64,000 bases of DNA, taken from assembly GCF_029626265.1 (NCBI RefSeq), contig NZ_JARUBN010000001.1, positions 6,823,001 through 6,887,000 on the forward strand. The letters are read 5' to 3'. Within the stretch, counting starts at the first letter, position 1, and each line of letters starts with the position of its first letter. Positions 29,991 through 38,682 of this stretch are shown piece by piece. The notes below the pieces were generated by a model. It had not been told where the DNA came from. It saw only the letters and a program-made list of their open reading frames with translations, and ran no database searches. Source of the DNA: Micromonospora sp. WMMD1102. Lineage in GTDB: Bacteria; Actinomycetota; Actinomycetes; Mycobacteriales; Micromonosporaceae. Both the position numbers and the translations under genes were made by a program.

Positions 29991-30400
29991 CAGTCAACTC
30001 GCCGCCTCCGCCGCAGGTCTGGCCCACGCTGAGAGCCCGCGACGCCCGGGGGCTGATCCGGTTCCTGGTCGACGCGTTCGGTTTCGAGGAGGTGATGGTC
30101 AGCGCCGACGGCGACCTGGTGCACCATGCCCAGCTCCGCTGGCCGCCCGGCGGCGGCATCATGCTCGGCTCGGTACGGGACGACCCGGCCGACCCGTGGC
30201 CGGTGCAGCCGGGCAGCTTCGGAGCGTACGCCGTCACCGACGAGCTGGCCGAACTCTATGGCCGGGCGGTCGCCGCCGGTGCCGAGGTGGTGCGGGAGCT
30301 GCGGAAGACCGACTACGGCACGCAGGAGTTCCTGGTCCGTGACCCGGAGGGCAACCGCTGGTCGTTCGGCACCTACCGGGGCGAGCCGGTCCCCTCCTGA
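29987..30400 (+). CDS. VOC-family (glyoxalase-like) protein
   Basis: A 137-residue vicinal-oxygen-chelate fold protein. ARDARGLIRFLVDAFGFEEV and FLVRDPEGNRWSFGTYRG are the two characteristic segments. H42/H43 and E-type ligands are only partly kept, so metal binding is uncertain. The ATGA overlap with the AraC gene indicates a coupled pair, as is common for AraC plus glyoxalase/bleomycin-resistance-like proteins. Confidence 0.85.
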   Translation: MTVNSPPPPQVWPTLRARDARGLIRFLVDAFGFEEVMVSADGDLVHHAQLRWPPGGGIMLGSVRDDPADPWPVQPGSFGAYAVTDELAELYGRAVAAGAEVVRELRKTDYGTQEFLVRDPEGNRWSFGTYRGEPVPS

Positions 30401-30427
30401 CCGACCCGCCCCGCCCCCGCCTCCCGG

Positions 30428-30883
30428 TTACGCCGCGCTGTAGGTGAGGCAGTGGTCCAGACGGACGCTGTCGTCGTGGCTCCAGTACTCGACGATCCGG
30501 TCGCCGGCCACCCGCAGGATGTCGACCCCGGAACAGGCCACGATGATCCGATGTGGACAAGGCGTCTCCGGGTCGTCGCCGGCCCGGACGAGCTGCCACC
30601 GGCCGGCGATCAGGTCCGGCCCGATGATCGGCCCGACCTCGACGGCGAGCCGCGCGTCCGGACAGTTGGCGTGCCGGCCGGAGACCCAGGCGACAAGCGC
30701 CTGCCGGCCCCGGACCCGCTCCGGCGAACCACCGGGCACCGGCAGGTGGGCCAGCACCGTGGGCGCGAGGATCTCCTCGACGAGCGACCGGTCGCCGTTG
30801 CGCAGCGCGATCCAGTTCTGCCAGAGCATCGGCCGGGAGTCGACCGGGACCACGACCGAGCTGTGGTTGGTGTTGATGGTCAT
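30428..30883 (-). CDS. SnoaL-like (NTF2-fold) protein
   Basis: A 151-residue protein starting at ATG 30883 after GGAGGA. An NTF2-type pattern is seen: WIALRNGDRSLVEEILAPTV, GRQALVAWVSGRHANCPDAR and GDRIVEYWSHDDSVRLDHCL. The last segment is typical of SnoaL-like polyketide cyclase/ester-hydrolase relatives. Most of these orphan proteins have no assigned reaction. It is convergent with the VOC gene and follows the WYL regulator on the same strand, which may control it. Confidence 0.75.
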   Translation of the reverse strand: MTINTNHSSVVVPVDSRPMLWQNWIALRNGDRSLVEEILAPTVLAHLPVPGGSPERVRGRQALVAWVSGRHANCPDARLAVEVGPIIGPDLIAGRWQLVRAGDDPETPCPHRIIVACSGVDILRVAGDRIVEYWSHDDSVRLDHCLTYSAA

Positions 30884-30976
30884 CGCGAGAGTCCTCCCGT
30901 GGGCGGTGATCCGGCCCGCTCCGGCGATCGGCCGACGGAGCGGGCCGGCCTCGTCACCCACCATTCTCGACGCCGG

Positions 30977-31735
30977 TCAGGACAGCATCCTGTCCGCTTT
31001 TCTCGGCGAATCCGCTCGTCCGGGCAGCCGCAGCCGGGTCGCCGGCAGGTCCACACCGGCCCGCCAGGCCGGCTCGACCGGCCGGGGCGGCGCGGTCTCG
31101 TTGGTCGGCGCCGCCCGGCGCACCCGGTCCAGCCGGAAGCCGCGCACCTCCTGCCGGAGCCGGCACCAGCCGACCAGATACCAGAGCCGGCCGGCACCGA
31201 GCAGCTCCACCGGCTCGATCAGCCGGTGCGAGGTGGCGCCGTTGCGGTCGACGTACTCGATCGCCAGCACGGTGCGGCTGAGCAGCGCCTCACCGGCGGT
31301 CCGGAGCACCTGCCGGGCCGGTGGTGCCGCCGCCGGCTCCGGCTCCAGCGCCGCCAGCCGGATCCGGCCGGCCAGCTCGGCCACCGCCTCCACTCCGGAC
31401 GGCGGCATCACCGCGAGGATCTTGTGCAGCACCGAGCGTGCCGCGTCGAGGAACGGGGTGTCGGCCATCGTCTCCAGCGCCACGGCGGCGACGACCGCCT
31501 CGCGCGGGGTGATGTTCACCGGCGGCAGCGTGTAGGCCCGGTCCAGCACGTAGCCGCCGCCCCGGCCCAGCTCGGGATAGATGGGCACGCCGGACTCCTG
31601 TAGGGCGCCGATGTCCCGCCTGATCGTGCGCGCGTCGACCTCGAATCGGTCGGCGAGCCACCGTGCGCTGCGCGGTCGGGGTGCGACCGCACGCAACTCC
31701 TCCACCAGGGCATAAAGCCGATCGGTACGGTTCAC
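30977..31735 (-). CDS. WYL-domain transcriptional regulator (YafY type)
   Basis: A 252-residue regulator. An N-terminal DeoR-like HTH (RLYALVEELRAVAPRPRSAR, LADRFEVDARTIRRDIGALQ) is followed by GGGYVLDRAYTLPPVNITPR, typical of this family. The WYL domain lies at about 145-235, where the motif appears as RLWYLVGWCRLRQEVRGFRL. It probably acts as a repressor or activator of the SnoaL-like gene 93 bases downstream (inference from arrangement). Confidence 0.88.
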   Translation of the reverse strand: MNRTDRLYALVEELRAVAPRPRSARWLADRFEVDARTIRRDIGALQESGVPIYPELGRGGGYVLDRAYTLPPVNITPREAVVAAVALETMADTPFLDAARSVLHKILAVMPPSGVEAVAELAGRIRLAALEPEPAAAPPARQVLRTAGEALLSRTVLAIEYVDRNGATSHRLIEPVELLGAGRLWYLVGWCRLRQEVRGFRLDRVRRAAPTNETAPPRPVEPAWRAGVDLPATRLRLPGRADSPRKADRMLS

Positions 31736-31769
31736 CTGCCAAAACTACCGATCCGGTACGACGTTTCCG

Positions 31770-31829
31770 GGTGTAAGGAAGGGCCCCCGCATATCGTTTT
31801 TTGTTGTAGCGGGGGCCCTTCCTTACACC
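31770..31829. terminator. Perfect 21-base inverted repeat, bidirectional terminator-like
   Basis: Arms at 31770-31790 and 31809-31829 pair perfectly around an 18-base loop that contains a T6 run. The element starts one base after the stop of the AfsR-like gene. On the other side it is 35 bases from the start of the WYL gene. From memory, very similar GGGCCC-centred hairpins with AAGGAAGG arms occur many times in Micromonosporaceae genomes, so it may be a dispersed repeat as well as a terminator. Confidence 0.85.
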
Positions 31830-31830
31830 T

Positions 31831-34800
31831 TCAGGAGCCGCTGTTCACCAGGGGCGTGTCGGCCAGCCGCAGTACGATCCCGGCCAGTGCCGGGGTACGG
31901 GTGTCCCGGGGGTCGCTGAGCAGACCGGCCCAGAACCGGGCGTCCCGGGCCGCGTCCCCGGCACCGGTCTCGTCGTACGCCCGGGCGAGCATCTGCAACG
32001 TGGCCGCCTGCGCCGACGGCATGCTCATCTCCTCGAACGTCCGCACGCACCGGCGCAGTACGCCGACCGCCGCCTCGGCCCGGCCCTCGCCGATCCAGCT
32101 CACCGCCAGGTCCCGGGCCAGCCCGGTGGCCCAGGGGCGGTCACCCAACCGCACCGCCAGGTCGTGACTCTGCTGGAGCCGGTGCACCGCCTCGGCCCGC
32201 CGGCCCAGGCAGACCGCCGCCGAGGCGAGGTGCCGCAACGCGGCCAGCAGCACGTACCGGTCGTTGACCGTACGCAGCAACGCCACGGCCCGCTCCGCGG
32301 CGGCGTACGCCAGCGCCGGCTCGTCGCGGAGCAGCCGGGTCACCGCGAGCGCGTTCAGGCAGCGGGCGGTGACGATCTCGGCCGCACCCAGCTCGTCGGC
32401 CTCGGCGACCGCCGCCTCGTCGACGGCCAACGCCTCGTCCAGCCGCCCCAGCCCCCGGTACGCCGCCGAGAGCACCGGCGCGGCCAGCAGGGCGCCCAGC
32501 GGGTCCCCCTCGGCCCGGAACAGCGCCACCGCCCGCTCGGCCGTCGAGGCGGCGTCCTCGGCGCGGTTCTGGTAGTCGTAGAGCACCGCCTCGTCGCTGA
32601 GTACGCAGGCCAGGCCGTGCCGGTCGGCGAGCCGCTCGTAACGGATCCGGCCCTCGCGCAGCCGCTCGGCGGCGCCGGTCAGGTCGCCCCGGGCCAGTCG
32701 CAGCAGCCCGAGCACGAAGTCGGCGCGGGCCACCGTCCGGTCGTCGCCGATCCGCTCGGCGGCCTGCCGGGCCAGCCGCTGCACCGCCTGGAGTTCCGTC
32801 CAGTGCCCGTGCACCCAGCAGAACGGGGCGAGCCGCTCGGCGAGGTCGATCGCGGCCCGCTCGGCACCGCACTCCGGGGCGAGCCCGAGCAGGCCGGTGA
32901 GGAAGTCGAGTTCGGCCGCGAACCAGCCGAGCGGGTCGGCGGCGACCCGTTCGGCGGCGCGCGCCGGGCGTACCCCTTCGGCCGGCTCCGTCAGGCGGGC
33001 CCAGGTCAGGGTCCGGGGCAGCCGGCGGGCGGCGCTGCCGACGAGCGTCGCTGCCGCCGCCACCAGCCGGCGCCGCGCCGCCGCCCGCCGACCCGGCTGC
33101 CCGGCCGGTTCGGCGGGGGAACCGTTCGGGGCCGGTGTCCCGTCGGGGCCGGCCACCGTCCGAAGTGGTCGGTCGGCGGTGGCGGCGAGTTCCTCGGCGT
33201 AGACCCGGAGCAGGTCGTGCAGCCGGTAGCGGGGCTCGCCGCCGTCGGCCGGCCGGGCCACCTCCAGCAGGCTCGCCTCGACCAGCTCGTCGAGCATCCG
33301 GTCGGCGTCGGCGCTGTCCAGCAGTTCGGCGACCGCCCAGGCCGCGAAGGAGACCGGGCCGAGCGAGCCGAGCAGCCCGAACGCCTCCCGGGTCGGCGGG
33401 GAGAGCGCCTGCACGCTCAACGCCAGGCTGGCCCGGACCTGGAGGTCTCCGGCGGCCAGTTCGTCGAGGCGCTGCCGCTCGTCGTCGAGGCGGTCGGCGA
33501 GGATGGCCAGCGGCCACGACCGGTTGGCGAGCCGGGTGCCGGCGATCCGGACCGCCAGTGGCAGGTTGCCACAGGCGGCGGCGATCCGGGCCGCCTGGCC
33601 CGGCTCCTCGGCCACCCGTTCCGGGCCGACGACGTCGGCCAGCAGTGCCCGCGCCTCGTCGTCGGTGAGCGGGCCGACCGGCAGGTGCCGGGCGTCGATC
33701 AGGCCGCTGAGCCGGCGCCGGCTGGTGGTCAGCACGGCGCTGCCGGGAGTACCCGGGATCAGCGGCCGGACCTGCGCGGCGGTGGCGGCGTCGTCGAGCA
33801 CGACGAGCACCCGCCGGTCGGCGAGCCGGGCCCGGTAGGCGGCGGCCAGCGCGGAGAGGTTCTGCGGCAGCGCCGAGCCGGGTACGCCGAGTACCCGGAG
33901 CAGGTCGGCCAGGACGGCGGCCGGATCGCGGGGCGCGGCCGAGGCGCCGGCCAGGTGTACGAAGAGCTGCCCGTCCGGGAACCGGTCCCGGATCTGGTGT
34001 GCCACCGTCACCGCCAGGGCGCTCTTGCCCACGCCCGGCTGGCCGGAGACGGCCACCACCGGCACCCCGCCGCCGGTCGGGTCCAGCATCCGCTCGATCC
34101 GCTCGATGCCGGCGGCCCGGCCGACGAAGCCGGGCAGGGCCGGCGGCAGCTGGCAGACCGGGAACGGGGACCGTGCGACGGGCTCGGCCCGGCTGCCGGC
34201 CGGGTCGACCGCCGGCTCCTCGCCGCGCAGGATCGTCTGGTGCAGCCGGCGCAGCTCGGGTCCCGGCTCGACGCCCAGTTCGGTCACGAGGACCTCCCGG
34301 GCCCGCTGGTACGCGGCCAGCGCGTCGGCCCGGCGCCCGGCCCGGTACAGCGCCACCATCAGCTGGCCGTACGGCCGTTCCCGCATCGGGTGCCCGGTCA
34401 CCAGCTCGTGCAGTTCGGTGAGTACGGTGGCGAGGTCGCCGCCGCTGCGCAGGTCGGCGTCGACACAGTCCTCCTGGGCGCCGACCCGTTCGAGTTCCCA
34501 GCGGGCGAGTTCGGGTTCCAGCGTCGGCACGGTCAGGTCGGCCAGTGGCCGTCCCCGCCACTGCCGCAGCCCGAGCCGGAACCGTTGCGCCGCCAGCGCC
34601 GGGTCGCCCGCGGCCAGGGCCGCCCGCCCGGTGGCCACCTCGCGGCGGAACACCAGCACGTCAACGTCGTCGGTCGCCACCCGCAGCAGGTAGCCGTCGC
34701 CGCGGTGCTCGATGGCGACGTCGGGCAGCCGCTCCCGCAGCCGGGAGACGTAGGTCTGCAGGTTGGAGGCGTACGAGGCCGGTGGGCGGTCGCCCCAGAG

Positions 34801-34947
34801 CGTCTGCACCAGTCGGTCGACGGTGACGAGTCGGCCGGCGCCGACCAGCAGCGTGCCCAGCACGGTGCGCTGGTGCCGGCTGCGCAGTACCAGCTCGGCG
34901 CCGGAGTCCGCGCAGACCCGCAGCGGGCCGAGCACCCCGAACTTCAC
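31831..34947 (-). CDS. AfsR/SARP-family regulator with NB-ARC and TPR domains
   Basis: A 1038-residue activator starting at GTG 34947 (VKFGVLGPLRV) after GGAGACGG. The upstream frame to 35055 is not convincing. Domains: SARP winged helix (1-95; RSRHQRTVLGTLLVGAGRLV, YVSRLRERLPD), BTAD (about 100-245; ALYRAGRRADALAAYQRARE), NB-ARC ATPase (about 270-600; Walker A GQPGVGKSALAV, LVVLDDAATAAQVRPLIPG), and C-terminal TPRs (about 720-1020). This is the classical AfsR layout without the XRE domain of the first SARP. No biosynthetic genes adjoin it, so its targets are elsewhere or are pleiotropic. Confidence 0.92.
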   Translation of the reverse strand: MKFGVLGPLRVCADSGAELVLRSRHQRTVLGTLLVGAGRLVTVDRLVQTLWGDRPPASYASNLQTYVSRLRERLPDVAIEHRGDGYLLRVATDDVDVLVFRREVATGRAALAAGDPALAAQRFRLGLRQWRGRPLADLTVPTLEPELARWELERVGAQEDCVDADLRSGGDLATVLTELHELVTGHPMRERPYGQLMVALYRAGRRADALAAYQRAREVLVTELGVEPGPELRRLHQTILRGEEPAVDPAGSRAEPVARSPFPVCQLPPALPGFVGRAAGIERIERMLDPTGGGVPVVAVSGQPGVGKSALAVTVAHQIRDRFPDGQLFVHLAGASAAPRDPAAVLADLLRVLGVPGSALPQNLSALAAAYRARLADRRVLVVLDDAATAAQVRPLIPGTPGSAVLTTSRRRLSGLIDARHLPVGPLTDDEARALLADVVGPERVAEEPGQAARIAAACGNLPLAVRIAGTRLANRSWPLAILADRLDDERQRLDELAAGDLQVRASLALSVQALSPPTREAFGLLGSLGPVSFAAWAVAELLDSADADRMLDELVEASLLEVARPADGGEPRYRLHDLLRVYAEELAATADRPLRTVAGPDGTPAPNGSPAEPAGQPGRRAAARRRLVAAAATLVGSAARRLPRTLTWARLTEPAEGVRPARAAERVAADPLGWFAAELDFLTGLLGLAPECGAERAAIDLAERLAPFCWVHGHWTELQAVQRLARQAAERIGDDRTVARADFVLGLLRLARGDLTGAAERLREGRIRYERLADRHGLACVLSDEAVLYDYQNRAEDAASTAERAVALFRAEGDPLGALLAAPVLSAAYRGLGRLDEALAVDEAAVAEADELGAAEIVTARCLNALAVTRLLRDEPALAYAAAERAVALLRTVNDRYVLLAALRHLASAAVCLGRRAEAVHRLQQSHDLAVRLGDRPWATGLARDLAVSWIGEGRAEAAVGVLRRCVRTFEEMSMPSAQAATLQMLARAYDETGAGDAARDARFWAGLLSDPRDTRTPALAGIVLRLADTPLVNSGS

Positions 34948-35255
34948 TCGCCGTCTCCTGATGGCCGCAGGCGAATCACGGACATGAAACCGTACTACGG
35001 TGTCTGCCCAGCATGCGGCGGTGGATCGGCCCGGTCCCGGCGTGGCGTGTGGCAATCGTGTGGCAGTTGTGTGGCGGGCATCCCCAAGCTGCTAGAGGCC
35101 CGCGGGGGGCGGGCCGGTCACGGGGGTCGGCGTTCGGAGGGAATCCGGTGCCGGGGAGAGCGTCTCCGGCACCGGATCGAACGCCGGGCACCCGAGCCGT
35201 CCGATGTGCACCGCCGGGTCGAGCCCGAGGCGGCATGGCGGTGCGGCGTCGTCCG

Positions 35256-35325
35256 CCGGGCCGCCACACCGGGCCGCCAGACCGGAGCCGCCAGGTCACC
35301 GGGCCGCCAGGTCACCGGGCCGGCG
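35256..35325. repeat. Imperfect 16-base tandem repeats
   Basis: Four to five units of a GGCCGCCAGGTCACCG-like sequence lie in the 554-base interval between the AfsR-like gene and the next plus-strand gene. The last two units are identical. The rest of the interval contains no gene that I can support. It should hold the promoters of both divergent genes. Confidence 0.75.
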
Positions 35326-35501
35326 GACTGCCGGTGGACTGCGGCTGCGACACTTCCCGGTGTCGGCGGCCCGCGCCGGTCAGTTCCGGCCGGGCCGCTC
35401 CGGCCGCCGGTCCCCACCGGCGCAGCTTCCAACAACCCCGGCAGGCCGCTCGCACCGGCCCGGACGGGCGCGACCGCAATACTTACCCTCGAAAGGCAAC
35501 G

Positions 35502-36287
35502 ATGTCCACATATCCACCCCCGGGCTACGGTCCGGACGGGCCTTCCCAGGACCCTCGCCAGTCTGGCGGGTACGGCGCTCCGGGAGCCGGCGGCGACTCC
35601 GGCTACCCGCCGCCCGGCTCGGGCTCCTACCCGCCGCCCGGCTCGGGCTCCTACCCGCCGCCCGGCTCGGGCTCCTACCCGCCGCCCGGCTCGGGCTCCT
35701 ACCCGCCGCCCGGCTCGGGCTCCTACCCGCCGCCCTCGGGCTCGGGCTCGTACCCGCCGCCGTCCGGTTACCCGGCGCAGGGCGACTACCCGTCGGCGCC
35801 GGGCTCGCCGGCCGGACCTGCGGGGCAGACCGGCACCCCGGTCCCGCCGAAGAAGAGCAAGGCGCCGCTGATCGTCGGCATCGTCCTCGGCGTCCTGCTG
35901 CTCTGCTGCGGCGGCGGCACGGCGGCGGTCCTCTGGGCCGGTGACGACGAGGACCCGTCGAACGTCTCCGCCGAGCAGACCCCGACCCCGAAGCCGAGCG
36001 CAAAGACGACGCCGCCGAAGGGCAAGCCGTCGCCGACCCCGGAGGAGGACTCGGTGGAGGGCAACCTCGACCAGTTCAAGAAGGGCGACTGCCTCACCCT
36101 CGACGACTCCGGCAAGGTCGAGGAGGCAAGTTGCGGTGCCCGGGGCGCGCTCAAGGTGCTGCTCCGCAAGGACGGCACCATCAGCGAGTCCGCCTGCGAG
36201 AAGACCGACTACACGCAGTACCTCTACCAGGACGGCACGATCGGGACGCTCCAGGACTTCATCCTGTGCGTAGCCCCGGCCCGCTGA
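35502..36287 (+). CDS. Proline-rich single-pass membrane protein
   Basis: A 261-residue protein with three parts. The N-terminal 115 residues are a cytoplasmic Pro/Gly/Tyr/Ser repeat region (GSYPPPGS units). One transmembrane helix follows at about 123-148 (APLIVGIVLGVLLLCCGGGT). The exported part is a Pro/Thr/Lys linker plus a compact C-terminal domain with four cysteines (GDCLTLDDSGKVEEASCGAR, SESACEKTDY, FILCVAPAR). The layout resembles actinobacterial proteins whose extracytoplasmic domain is a small disulfide-bonded LppU/SCO-type module. The function is unknown. Confidence 0.75.
   Translation: MSTYPPPGYGPDGPSQDPRQSGGYGAPGAGGDSGYPPPGSGSYPPPGSGSYPPPGSGSYPPPGSGSYPPPGSGSYPPPSGSGSYPPPSGYPAQGDYPSAPGSPAGPAGQTGTPVPPKKSKAPLIVGIVLGVLLLCCGGGTAAVLWAGDDEDPSNVSAEQTPTPKPSAKTTPPKGKPSPTPEEDSVEGNLDQFKKGDCLTLDDSGKVEEASCGARGALKVLLRKDGTISESACEKTDYTQYLYQDGTIGTLQDFILCVAPAR
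35622..35765. repeat. 24-base coding repeat (GSYPPPGS units)
   Basis: Four near-identical 24-base units and two diverged ones run head to tail inside the gene, each encoding GSYPPPGS. Copy number can change in frame. The repeat is coding and not a CRISPR array. Confidence 0.9.
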
Positions 36288-36439
36288 CGCCCGAGCCGAT
36301 GTCGGCCCGCCCCCTCGCGGCCCGTGAGGGGGCGGGCCGACAGGGGGCGGGACGCGCGGCGACGCGGTCGACGGCCGGGTCGCTTCCTTAGCCAGCAACC
36401 AAGCGATTCTTAAGACTGAACTAAGCGGGCCGCTCGGGC

Positions 36440-36469
36440 TTGGTTTCCGACACATCGACCCGGTACATA
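36440..36469 (+). promoter_or_regulatory. Promoter of the ferric-reductase operon, probably leaderless
   Basis: TTGGTT (36440-36445) and TACATA (36464-36469) are 18 bases apart, and the GTG start at 36476 lies seven bases after the -10. Transcription would begin at the start codon itself, giving a leaderless message. No ribosome binding site precedes the GTG, which supports this. CTTAAG near 36411 adds a short palindrome upstream. Confidence 0.5.
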
Positions 36470-36475
36470 TTCTTC

Positions 36476-38131
36476 GTGACTCGTCGTCGGGATGTCGATA
36501 CGGCCGAGCCGCTCACCGAATGGGTGACCGGCCTGCTGCCCCGGGTGCCGTCCGAGGACCCCTACGACCGGCCACCCCGGGGGCGTGACCGCGAGGGGTA
36601 CGACGAGTTCGACAGGTACGCCCCCGCCGAACCCGCGGATCCGGCGGACGCCTGGTCGAATCCGTCGCGCGGCCGGGAGCCGTCGCGTGGCCGGGAGCCG
36701 TCGCGCGGCAGGAACTCCTGGTCGTACGCGGACCAGGCCCCGGCGTACCGGCCCAACCCGATCAGCGGGGCCGCCGAGGCGGCCCGGCACCGGGAGACCG
36801 CCGAGGTCGAGCCGTACGACCGCAGCGGCCGGCTCTTCTTCCACATCGTCTTCTGGTCGGCGCTGGCCACCAGTGTCTATCTCTGGTGGCTGAACACCCC
36901 GACCGGCTCGATCCGGAACACCGCCGACATCCTGATCGCCGGTGGCCGGCTCACCGGCATGGTCGGCGGGTTCCTGCTGCTCGCCCAGGTGCTGCTGATG
37001 AGCCGGGTGCGCTGGCTGGAGCGCTGGATCGGCGCGCACTCGCTGCTGATCTGGCACCGGGAGCTGGGCGCCTTCCTGCTGCTGGCCATCCTGGCGCACG
37101 CCGGGCTGATCGCGGTCGGCTACAGCAAGCTGACCAACACCCCGATCGTCGAGGGCACCTGGACGCTGCTGAGCACGTACGAGGACATGATCAGCGCGAC
37201 GGTGGCCACCGGCATCCTGGTCGGCATCGCGCTGCTGGCCATCCGGGCGATCCGCCGGATGATGAACTACGAACTCTGGTACTACCTGCACCTGAGCACC
37301 TACCTGGTGCTGCTGTTCAGCTACGGCCACCAGTTCGCCACCGGGCGGGAGCTGTCCAAGCCGGGCTTCGGGATGTACTTCTGGGCCGGGCTCTACGTCT
37401 TCGTCGTCGCCTGTGTCCTGTGGGGACGGATCATCTCCCCGATCGCGTTCAACCTGCGGCACCGGCTGCGGGTCGAGGACGTGGTGCCGGAGGCGTTCGA
37501 GATGGTCTCCATCTACATCTCCGGCAACCGACTGGACGAGCTGGACGCCCGCGCCGGGCAGTACTTCCGGTGGCGGTTCCTGACCAAGGGCTGCTGGTGG
37601 CAGGCGCACCCGTTCTCGCTCTCGGCCGCGCCGAACGAGCAGTGGCTGCGGCTGACCGTCAAGGTCGTCGGCGACCACACCGAGTCGCTGCAATACCTGG
37701 AGCCCGGCACCCGGATCTTCGCCGAGGGGCCGTCCGGGGTCTTCACCGCCGACCGGGCGATCCGGCCCCGGGCCCTGCTGATCGCCGGTGGCAGCGGCAT
37801 CGCGCCGATCCGGGCGCTGCTGGAGGACCTGCCCGAGCAGACCGTGGTGATCTACCGCTCGCGCAGCGAGGAGGAGCTGCTCTTCCGCGACGAGCTGGAC
37901 TTCCTGGCCCGCTCCCGCAACGCCCAGGTCTGGTACGTCATCGGTTCCCGCGACGACCCGGCACCCCGGCATCTCTTCACCGCGAAGGGCATGCGCGAGC
38001 TGGTGCCGGACGTACGCCGTCGGGACGTCTACCTCTGCGGCCCGCCCGGCCTGGTCGACGTCTCGATGCGGACGATGCGCAAGCTCCGGGTGCCGCGCCG
38101 GCAGATCCACCTCGACCCGTTCGAATTCTGA
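36476..38131 (+). CDS. Ferric-reductase-like transmembrane flavocytochrome
   Basis: A 551-residue membrane oxidoreductase. About 120 N-terminal residues are hydrophilic, with three SRGREP repeats. Six helices follow (about 125-325) with candidate haem histidines in LLIWHRELGAFLLLAILAHA and YYLHLSTYLVLLFSYGHQFA. The C-terminal half is a ferredoxin-reductase module: FAD-binding AGQYFRWRF and HPFSLSAAP, NAD(P)-binding LLIAGGSGIAPIRALLEDL, YLCGPPGLVD and the terminal FEF. It should take electrons from cytoplasmic NAD(P)H through FAD and haem across the membrane. The genes for an FMN-binding protein and ApbE follow at once, so the probable acceptor is the covalently bound FMN of that protein. Confidence 0.9.
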   Translation: MTRRRDVDTAEPLTEWVTGLLPRVPSEDPYDRPPRGRDREGYDEFDRYAPAEPADPADAWSNPSRGREPSRGREPSRGRNSWSYADQAPAYRPNPISGAAEAARHRETAEVEPYDRSGRLFFHIVFWSALATSVYLWWLNTPTGSIRNTADILIAGGRLTGMVGGFLLLAQVLLMSRVRWLERWIGAHSLLIWHRELGAFLLLAILAHAGLIAVGYSKLTNTPIVEGTWTLLSTYEDMISATVATGILVGIALLAIRAIRRMMNYELWYYLHLSTYLVLLFSYGHQFATGRELSKPGFGMYFWAGLYVFVVACVLWGRIISPIAFNLRHRLRVEDVVPEAFEMVSIYISGNRLDELDARAGQYFRWRFLTKGCWWQAHPFSLSAAPNEQWLRLTVKVVGDHTESLQYLEPGTRIFAEGPSGVFTADRAIRPRALLIAGGSGIAPIRALLEDLPEQTVVIYRSRSEEELLFRDELDFLARSRNAQVWYVIGSRDDPAPRHLFTAKGMRELVPDVRRRDVYLCGPPGLVDVSMRTMRKLRVPRRQIHLDPFEF

Positions 38132-38169
38132 CCCCCCGCACACCCCCACCCCCTACGGAGGTAACTCCC

Positions 38170-38676
38170 GTGCGTCGTGCCGCCTTCGCCGTCCTCGGTA
38201 CCGCCATCGGCGCCAGCCTGCTGATCGGCGCCAAGCTCGGCACCTCGACCGAAGCCCCCGGCGACCAGGTGGCGCTGGAGGAGGAGACCGACGGCGGGGC
38301 CGCCGCCGCGCCACCGGCCGGCAGCACGCCGGGCGCGAAGAAGACCACCGCGCCGCCGGCCAAGAAGCCCCCGGCGAAGGCTCCGGCGGGCGGCCTGAAG
38401 GACGGCACCTACGCGGGGGCGACCGCCAACTACGACTACGGTGCGATCAAGGTGACCATCACGGTCGCCGGTGGCAAGGTCACCGACGCCGACGCCAGCT
38501 ATCCGGACGAGGACCCGACCAGCGCCAGCATCAACCAGGGCGCGATCCCGAAGCTGCGCCAGCAGGCGCTCGCGGCCACCAGTGCCAGCAAGGTGAACAC
38601 GGTCTCCGGGGCGAGTCTGACCAGTGCGGCCTACAAGGCGTCGTTGCAGTCCGCGCTCGACAAGGCGAAGGCCTGA
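38170..38676 (+). CDS. FMN-binding domain protein, exported
   Basis: A 168-residue protein starting at GTG 38170 after GGAGG. A signal-anchor-like N-terminus (RRAAFAVLGTAIGASLLIGA), an Ala/Pro/Lys linker and a C-terminal FMN-binding domain (about 78-168; LKDGTYAGATANYDYGAIKV, VTITVAGGKVTDADASYPD) are seen. The attachment motif reads NTVSGASLTS. In most relatives the acceptor is Thr in SGAT, whereas here the aligned residue is Ser. ApbE is encoded six bases downstream, so covalent flavinylation is expected. It would carry electrons outside the membrane, supplied by the upstream flavocytochrome. Confidence 0.88.
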   Translation: MRRAAFAVLGTAIGASLLIGAKLGTSTEAPGDQVALEEETDGGAAAAPPAGSTPGAKKTTAPPAKKPPAKAPAGGLKDGTYAGATANYDYGAIKVTITVAGGKVTDADASYPDEDPTSASINQGAIPKLRQQALAATSASKVNTVSGASLTSAAYKASLQSALDKAKA

Positions 38677-38682
38677 GCGGCG

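Noticed and set aside
35622..35765. Regular 24-base repeats as a possible CRISPR array
   Set aside because: There are no spacers. The repeats are in frame and encode GSYPPPGS units of a membrane protein.
32164..35871. Very long plus-strand open frame (over 1200 codons) opposite the AfsR-like gene
   Set aside because: It is the antisense shadow of a well-supported SARP-NB-ARC gene in GC-rich DNA. Its product is Arg/Gly/Pro-rich with no domain.
36411..36416. CTTAAG palindrome before the ferric reductase as an iron-box operator
   Set aside because: It is too short and lacks the 19-base IdeR/DmdR-type inverted repeat; iron control cannot be claimed.
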